A stretch of 64,000 nt of DNA from JACVRW01 sp963751105 (GTDB lineage Bacteria; Actinomycetota; Thermoleophilia; Solirubrobacterales; Thermoleophilaceae): NCBI GenBank assembly GCA_963751105.1, contig CAVVTG010000001.1, forward strand, positions 558,001 through 622,000, in the 5' to 3' direction. Under the pieces are notes generated by a model. It was not told the DNA's origin and searched no databases. It saw nothing but the letters and a program-made list of their open reading frames with translations. Positions within the stretch are counted from its first letter, which is position 1. Every line of letters starts with the position of its first letter. Shown in pieces: positions 61,734-64,000 of the stretch. The translations under genes and the position numbers were made by a program.

Positions 61734-62611
61734 CGACAGCGGTGGTGCTGGGCGACGTCATGACCGACGTCGTGACGCGCCTCTCCGGACCGATTGCCCC
61801 GGGCAGCGACTCGCCCGCACAGGTGTCGATGAGCGGCGGCGGACAGGCGGCCAACACCGCGGCGTGGCTCGCGGTGACCGGCACGCCCACCGCGATGGTG
61901 GGCCGGGTCGGCGACGACGCCCACGGTGCCGCTGCCGAGGCGGAGCTCGAGCGCGGCGGGGTGCGAACCCACCTCGCCCGCGATCCCCAGCGGCCCACCG
62001 GCACCTGCGTCGTGCTGGTGGCGCCCGACGGCGAGCGCACCATGTTCCCCGACGCCGGCGCCAACGACGGCCTGCTGCCCGGAGCACTGCCCGACACGCT
62101 CCTCGCGGCCGGGAATCACCTGCACGTGGCCGGTTATGCCCTGCTGCGGCGCGGTTCCCGGGAGGGCGCCCGGGCCGAGCTCGAGCGTGCGCTCGAGAGC
62201 GGTCTCAGCGTCTCCGTGGATCCGTCGTCGGCGGCTCTGCTGTCGCCGGCCTTCCTCTATCTCGCCGAGGGGGCGGGGCTGCTGTTGCCGAACGCCGAGG
62301 AGGCCGCCGTCCTCACCGGCGTGAGCGACCCCGAGACCGCGGCCGGCCGGCTGGCCGAGCGCGTGCCCGAGGTGGTGGTCACGCTCGGCGAGCGCGGTGC
62401 GTTGTGGACCGACGGCCGCGAGCTGGTGCGGGTTGGAGCCGAGCCGGTGGCCGACGCGGTGGATTCCACCGGGGCCGGCGACGCCTTCGCCGCGGGCCTG
62501 ATCGCCGCGCGGCTGTCCGGCGCTGAGCCCGAGGAGGCGCTCAGGACCGGCTGCCGCCTCGCCGCCGAGGCCGTGGCCTCGCCGGGCGCCCGCCCGCGCT
62601 TGTTCGAATGA
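61730..62611 (+). CDS. PfkB-family carbohydrate kinase, likely pseudouridine kinase
   Basis: 293 aa ribokinase-like. GDVMTDVVTRLSGPIAPGSD, SMSGGGQAANTAAWLAVTG, and the catalytic DSTGAGDAFAAGLIAARLSG. Overlap with psuG by 4 bases strongly suggests it makes the pseudouridine 5'-phosphate that PsuG splits (PsuK role), but PfkB kinases are hard to assign by sequence alone. Confidence 0.88.
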   Translation: MTTAVVLGDVMTDVVTRLSGPIAPGSDSPAQVSMSGGGQAANTAAWLAVTGTPTAMVGRVGDDAHGAAAEAELERGGVRTHLARDPQRPTGTCVVLVAPDGERTMFPDAGANDGLLPGALPDTLLAAGNHLHVAGYALLRRGSREGARAELERALESGLSVSVDPSSAALLSPAFLYLAEGAGLLLPNAEEAAVLTGVSDPETAAGRLAERVPEVVVTLGERGALWTDGRELVRVGAEPVADAVDSTGAGDAFAAGLIAARLSGAEPEEALRTGCRLAAEAVASPGARPRLFE

Positions 62612-62624
62612 CGGCCCGGCCGCG

Positions 62625-63788
62625 TCAGGCGAGTACCGACTCGCGCCGCCGGCGTCGCAGGAGGCGCGCCGCGGCCCAGACGATCAGGGCGATCAGGGCC
62701 AGCGGCACCCCGACCGCGAGAACCCGTATTAGGACACCGGCCGTGCCGACCAGGAGGTCGCCGGCGTCGCCGAGTGCGTCGTCGAAGCTCCCGCCTGCTC
62801 CGCCGTTGTCGTCCCCACCGTCGCCCGCGGGCTCGAGGCTCACGTTGACGACCGCGTAGTCGGTGCGCAGCCGGAGGTCGCGCAGCTGACCGCGCAGCCC
62901 GTTGATCTCGCCGGCCACGAGGTCGAGCTGCCGGCGAAGCGCCTCGGCCTCCTCGTCGGTGGCGGCCTGCTCGAGCCGGGTCAGCAGGCCCGCACGCTGC
63001 GCCCGCGCGGCCTGCAGCCGGTCCTGGGCGGTGACCTGCTCGCGGGTCACGTCGCGGCCGGTCTGGCTCTGGGAGCGCACCGTGCCCAGCGATGACAGCT
63101 CGCGCAGCGCGGGCTGCAGCCGCTGGGTGGGAACGCGCAGCTCGAAGTCACCGCCGGAGCCCTCGTCGCCGGTGGAGAGCGAGGAGCTCAGCACGAAGCC
63201 ACCGAAGCGGCCGGTGACCGCCGTGATCTCGTCGGCCACCCGGGCGAGCTCGTCGGCCGGGGTCTCGAGCTCCAGCGAGATGGTGCGCTCGATGGCGCGG
63301 TCGCGGTTGCCCGGGGCAAAGCCCTGATCGAACCCGCCCGCCTGGCCGGCCCGGGGCGCCACCTCCTGCACCGCGCCACCACCGCCGCCGCCCGAGTCAA
63401 CGGCGCCGCTGCCGGCATCGTCATCCCCGCCACCCGACTGCGGCGATCCCACCAGGCTGACCACCAGCACGATCGGCAGCAGAATGGCGGTCACGGTCGC
63501 GAGCGCCGGGAACAGCCGCCGGGCGCCGGGTCCGATGCCGGCGCCCGCGGCGGTCAGCCGGGCGCGGATCGAGCCCTCCGCCGCAGGAAAGCCCGCGTCC
63601 ACCCGCGCCCGCAGGTCGTGCTCGAACTCAGAGCCGGCCGTCGGGGCGTCCGCACGCAGCGCTAGCGCCAGCTCCTGGAGCACACGCGCCTCGGGATCGG
63701 CGTGGGTGGTGGCCCCGGAGTCGAGCGCCTCGTCGATGGCGAGGAGGTCGCGCTCGATCGTCGCGGTGGCCGGATCGTGTTCACTCAT
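62625..63788 (-). CDS. DUF4349-domain membrane protein, possible anti-sigma role
   Basis: 387 aa. The N-terminal 80 residues are soluble, one transmembrane helix at about 98-118 (LFPALATVTAILLPIVLVVS), then a Gly/Asp linker and the extracellular DUF4349 domain (ERTISLELETPADELARVAD, GFVLSSSLSTGDEGSGGDFE) with a coiled coil (QAARAQRAGLLTRLEQAATD), and a second helix near the C-terminus. ATG overlaps the stop of an upstream sigma factor gene, a layout typical of anti-sigma factors, so a role in holding that sigma factor is inferred. Confidence 0.82.
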   Translation of the reverse strand: MSEHDPATATIERDLLAIDEALDSGATTHADPEARVLQELALALRADAPTAGSEFEHDLRARVDAGFPAAEGSIRARLTAAGAGIGPGARRLFPALATVTAILLPIVLVVSLVGSPQSGGGDDDAGSGAVDSGGGGGGAVQEVAPRAGQAGGFDQGFAPGNRDRAIERTISLELETPADELARVADEITAVTGRFGGFVLSSSLSTGDEGSGGDFELRVPTQRLQPALRELSSLGTVRSQSQTGRDVTREQVTAQDRLQAARAQRAGLLTRLEQAATDEEAEALRRQLDLVAGEINGLRGQLRDLRLRTDYAVVNVSLEPAGDGGDDNGGAGGSFDDALGDAGDLLVGTAGVLIRVLAVGVPLALIALIVWAAARLLRRRRRESVLA

Positions 63789-64000
63789 GGCACGCCTCTC
63801 GCAGCTTGAGGATGGTTCGGTGCAGGCGGGTGCCCACGTTGGACTCGGACAGGCCGAGCACGCCACCGATCTCGGCGTTGGAGAGCCCGCCGGCGAACTT
63901 GAGCGCGACCATGTCGCGCTCCTGTCCGTCCAGGGTGGCGAGCGCGCGCCGTACGGTCTCGCGTCGCACGGCCAGCTCGGCGTGGTCGTCGAGGCCGGGC
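63785..64000 (-). CDS. RNA polymerase sigma factor, C-terminal part (continues beyond window)
   Basis: Only the region 4 end is visible: ALATLDGQERDMVALKFAGG, then the helix-turn-helix LSNAEIGGVLGLSESNVGTR and LHRTILKLREACHE. This is an ECF-type ending. Its stop overlaps the start of the DUF4349 gene by 4 bases. The N-terminal part lies to the right of 64000. Confidence 0.85.
   Translation of the reverse strand, partial: ARPRRPRRAGRATRDRTARARHPGRTGARHGRAQVRRRALQRRDRWRARPVRVQRGHPPAPNHPQAARGVP

Overview
The window is uniformly GC-rich (roughly 70 percent by eye) and gene-dense, with many GTG starts, ATGA/GTGA start-stop overlaps and few long gaps. The gene set points to Actinomycetota: a eukaryote-like (type 2) IleRS, a DUF2342-type zincin, a separate-gene Ku/LigD end-joining set, a 7Fe ferredoxin, paired CIRCE elements before groES, and a SigJ/ECF41 sigma factor. 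The style fits Thermoleophilia/Solirubrobacterales, but that placement is inference. I saw no rRNA, tRNA, CRISPR array, transposase or prophage.

Layout. 1-6.3 kb: fumarase (cut by the window edge), a PAS/zinc-ribbon orphan, a MerR regulator with a B12-fold domain, a MarR regulator, ileS. 6.3-16.2 kb: thioredoxin, a DPM1-like glycosyltransferase, PolX, trehalose phosphatase, a split TauE/SafE permease, a STAS protein followed by a sigma-70 factor, an amidohydrolase, a YhaM-like HD nuclease and a PAC2 protein. 16.2-27 kb: a UvrD helicase-nuclease, an inositol-phosphatase family protein, a flavodoxin-like reductase, topoisomerase IB, a CAP-domain protein, a HAD phosphatase, and a compact NHEJ operon (PE-ligase, Ku, polymerase). 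27-30.5 kb: three secreted proteins and a zinc metalloprotease. 30.7-42.2 kb: a basic histone-like protein, Mrp ATPase, an MFS exporter, an ECF41 sigma factor, a cyclase-domain protein, an ArsR/AHSA1/HD operon, a tandem-duplicated secreted protein, ferredoxin, a methyltransferase and an SDR.

42.2-54.3 kb is one catabolic locus for L-rhamnose: a DeoR-family regulator, then ATPase, two permeases, lipoprotein binding protein, an L-fucose-isomerase-like protein, rhamnose mutarotase, rhamnulokinase, rhamnose isomerase and a fused rhamnulose-1-phosphate aldolase/dehydrogenase. Both the regulator and the operon have recognisable sigma-70 promoters carrying the same 8-base motif at the same place, which suggests one operator. 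54.3-64 kb: VOC protein, groES-groEL under two CIRCE elements, an ASCH/PUA-like protein, Pcm, a Crp/Fnr regulator, threonine ammonia-lyase, an aldo/keto reductase, pseudouridine glycosidase with a PfkB kinase, and a sigma factor with a DUF4349 protein, cut at the right edge.

Three points stand out. First, five unrelated genes each carry exactly one extra G or C that breaks an otherwise continuous family match, a pattern that suggests sequencing error or shared decay. Second, a 125-133 bp intergenic element with nested inverted repeats occurs twice, in each case just after a stop codon. Third, the IleRS active-site motif is GSHH instead of HxGH, a variant linked to mupirocin hyper-resistance. 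I found no clearly new multi-gene system; the repeat element, the YAKA-motif secreted cluster and the regulatory DNA are the best candidates for something undescribed.
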